Assembly (NCBI GenBank): GCA_002731985.1
Contig: PCCT01000092.1
Location: 1-25,950 of the forward strand
Source of the DNA: Nitrospinota bacterium
Lineage (GTDB): Bacteria > Nitrospinota > Nitrospinia > Nitrospinales > VA-1
Direction: 5' to 3'
DNA: 25,950 nt
Shown piece after piece: positions 25,268 through 25,950 of the stretch (the stretch's first letter is position 1; every line of letters starts with the position of its first letter). A program made the translations under genes and the position numbers. The notes under the pieces were generated by a model. That model had not been told where the DNA came from. It searched no databases and saw only the letters and a program-made list of their open reading frames with translations.

Positions 25268-25484
25268 ACCTCAAGTCCTTACCCCCCCCCGCTTTCCTTT
25301 ATCCTCAATTTAATTCAAATATCGGACCTTGGTCCTTTCGGGTGATATTCGTAAGGAAGAAAGAGTTTCTCCGGCAAAATCTACGAATCGCCGTTTTCCA
25401 GGCCTCATGGTCAGAATTCACCCGATGGACGAAAAAATTTTCAAATCAATGCAATAAAATGCACCCTTAATTCGTCTATTAGTT
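25268..25484. other. Non-coding stretch with a C9 tract and dyad symmetry
   Basis: A run of nine C (25282-25290) follows the radical SAM gene by 15 bases. The rest contains the nested dyads described at 25332-25430. No ORF is credible in any frame. Confidence 0.5.
25332..25430. other. Predicted structured element, three-way-junction-like
   Basis: An 8-bp perfect stem TCGGGTGA/TCACCCGA (25338-25345, 25418-25425), extended by GTCC/GGAC, encloses a 7-bp stem ATTCGTA/TACGAAT (25347-25353, 25382-25388) with an inner hairpin (GGA-A-GAAA/TTTC-TCC), and a small GGCC-TCAT-GGTC hairpin. The nested complementarity suggests a folded RNA or a DNA cruciform. It is not a tRNA: no T-arm is present. Confidence 0.4.
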
Positions 25485-25658
25485 ATGGGCACATGCCTTC
25501 AAGCTTTTTCAAACTGTTTAATCCCCAGTCCTAGAGAACTACTCTACCTCTGGGCCGTTGAGGAATATACCTCCAAGGAGTTGGCTGATCTTTTTAATGT
25601 CCCCCGTGGAACCATTCTTTCGAGGTTGCATCGGTTGAAAATAAAAATATGTAATTAG
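25485..25658 (+). CDS. Orphan sigma-70 region 4-like small protein or remnant
   Basis: A 57-codon ORF from ATG 25485 to TAG 25658 encodes a segment like region 4 of ECF sigma factors: PRELLYLWAVEEYTSKEL corresponds to the REVLLL...G-S-x-x-EIA helix, and FNVPRGTILSRLHRLK to the recognition helix GTVKSRLHRAR. Region 2, needed to bind the -10 element and core polymerase, is absent; an in-frame stop lies 30 bases upstream at 25455. It is either a remnant of a sigma factor gene or a genuine small DNA-binding or anti-sigma-binding protein. The ribosome site is poor. The ORF is short, but the motif match is specific. Confidence 0.55.
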   Translation: MGTCLQAFSNCLIPSPRELLYLWAVEEYTSKELADLFNVPRGTILSRLHRLKIKICN

Positions 25659-25734
25659 AAACCAAAACTTCTTATCAAAATTTGACTTCACACTGATTCA
25701 ATCCAAATACCTTCCCACCGGGAAATGGGAACTT

Positions 25735-25950
25735 GTGGGGGCACGATACTGCCCCATTCAGGGGAAACTGGCAGTATTGATGAAATTATTTTTTCGAAAC
25801 GAAGGCAAAGCTCAAACATTGTATCAGGTGCTCTATCCTGAGGATTTTAAGAATAATCACCCTATGCCATTTGAAACTTATGTGAACGGGGTTCGAGTAA
25901 AACTTTGGAGGGAAAGGGTCTGCTTCTTGGGCTGGCCAGCAGTTGATTGA
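25735..25950 (+). CDS. Winged-helix-like small ORF (possible OmpR-type DNA-binding fragment)
   Basis: A 71-residue ORF begins at a GTG; the frame is open from 25645 but has no other start codon. The segment KLAVLMKLFFRNEGKAQTL, then YQVLYPEDF and FETYVNGVRVKLWRE follows the pattern of the OmpR/PhoB winged helix (helix 1, G-K/R-V turn, recognition helix ending V-x-x-x-R-x-K-L). No receiver domain precedes it. It could be a fragment of a degraded regulator, or the start of a small DNA-binding protein. It ends with TGA at the window edge. Confidence 0.35.
   Translation: MGARYCPIQGKLAVLMKLFFRNEGKAQTLYQVLYPEDFKNNHPMPFETYVNGVRVKLWRERVCFLGWPAVD

Noticed and set aside
25282..25290. C9 homopolymer as a phase-variation tract
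   Set aside because: It lies after the radical SAM stop codon, outside any gene, and has no promoter elements in evident spacing. Length variation there would have no clear effect.
25338..25425. tRNA-sized element closed by an 8-bp stem
   Set aside because: No T-arm with a TTCGAAT-type loop, no D-arm GG, and internal stems overlap where tRNA arms should be, on either strand.

Overview
The window is Gram-negative-type bacterial DNA. It shows exported c-type cytochromes, a Tat-exported Rieske protein, TlpA-like and SUMF1-fold lipid/periplasmic-type proteins, large PAS/GAF histidine kinases, and moderate GC. The gene mix (periplasmic molybdoenzyme with di-heme peroxidases, bacteriohemerythrin, many two-component sensors) would fit a marine Nitrospinota or similar lineage, but no taxonomic marker gene is present, so the taxonomy is a guess.

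The centrepiece is a minus-strand operon at 13828-6594. In transcription order it encodes a di-heme cytochrome c peroxidase-family protein, a Tat-exported Rieske protein (AioB/IdrB type), a large AioA/IdrA-type molybdopterin oxidoreductase, a small exported cupredoxin-like protein, and a tri-heme peroxidase-family protein. It ends at a clear rho-independent terminator (6493-6526). An AioA-like subunit plus a Rieske subunit plus two di-heme peroxidases is the hallmark of the dissimilatory iodate reductase system IdrABP1P2, not of arsenite oxidase AioAB alone. Here the gene order is rearranged, a copper-protein-like gene is inserted, and one peroxidase carries an extra cytochrome c domain. I regard this as a divergent iodate reductase or a sister system with an unknown oxyanion substrate.

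Immediately upstream on the same strand (18362-13932) is a regulatory block: a 1051-residue sensor kinase, its NarL-type response regulator, and a single-domain receiver. The DNA upstream of the receiver gene has a cluster of ATAGGA boxes, and the DNA upstream of the idr-like operon has a TTGTGAT-N17-ATCACAA inverted repeat. These could link sensing to expression of the operon.

Left flank (233-6395, all minus strand): a probable operon of a leucine-rich-repeat protein, a SUMF1-fold protein, a TlpA-like thioredoxin and an ankyrin protein; then a bacteriohemerythrin; then a pair made of a putative 2-oxoglutarate oxygenase and a metallo-beta-lactamase-fold hydrolase.

Right flank: an atypical SDR/DUF2867 protein (plus); a second sensor kinase paralogous to the first but with Arg where the phosphoacceptor His should be (minus); a B12-binding-type radical SAM protein (plus); then a poorly coding tail with a possible structured RNA element, an orphan 57-residue sigma region 4-like ORF and a winged-helix-like ORF.
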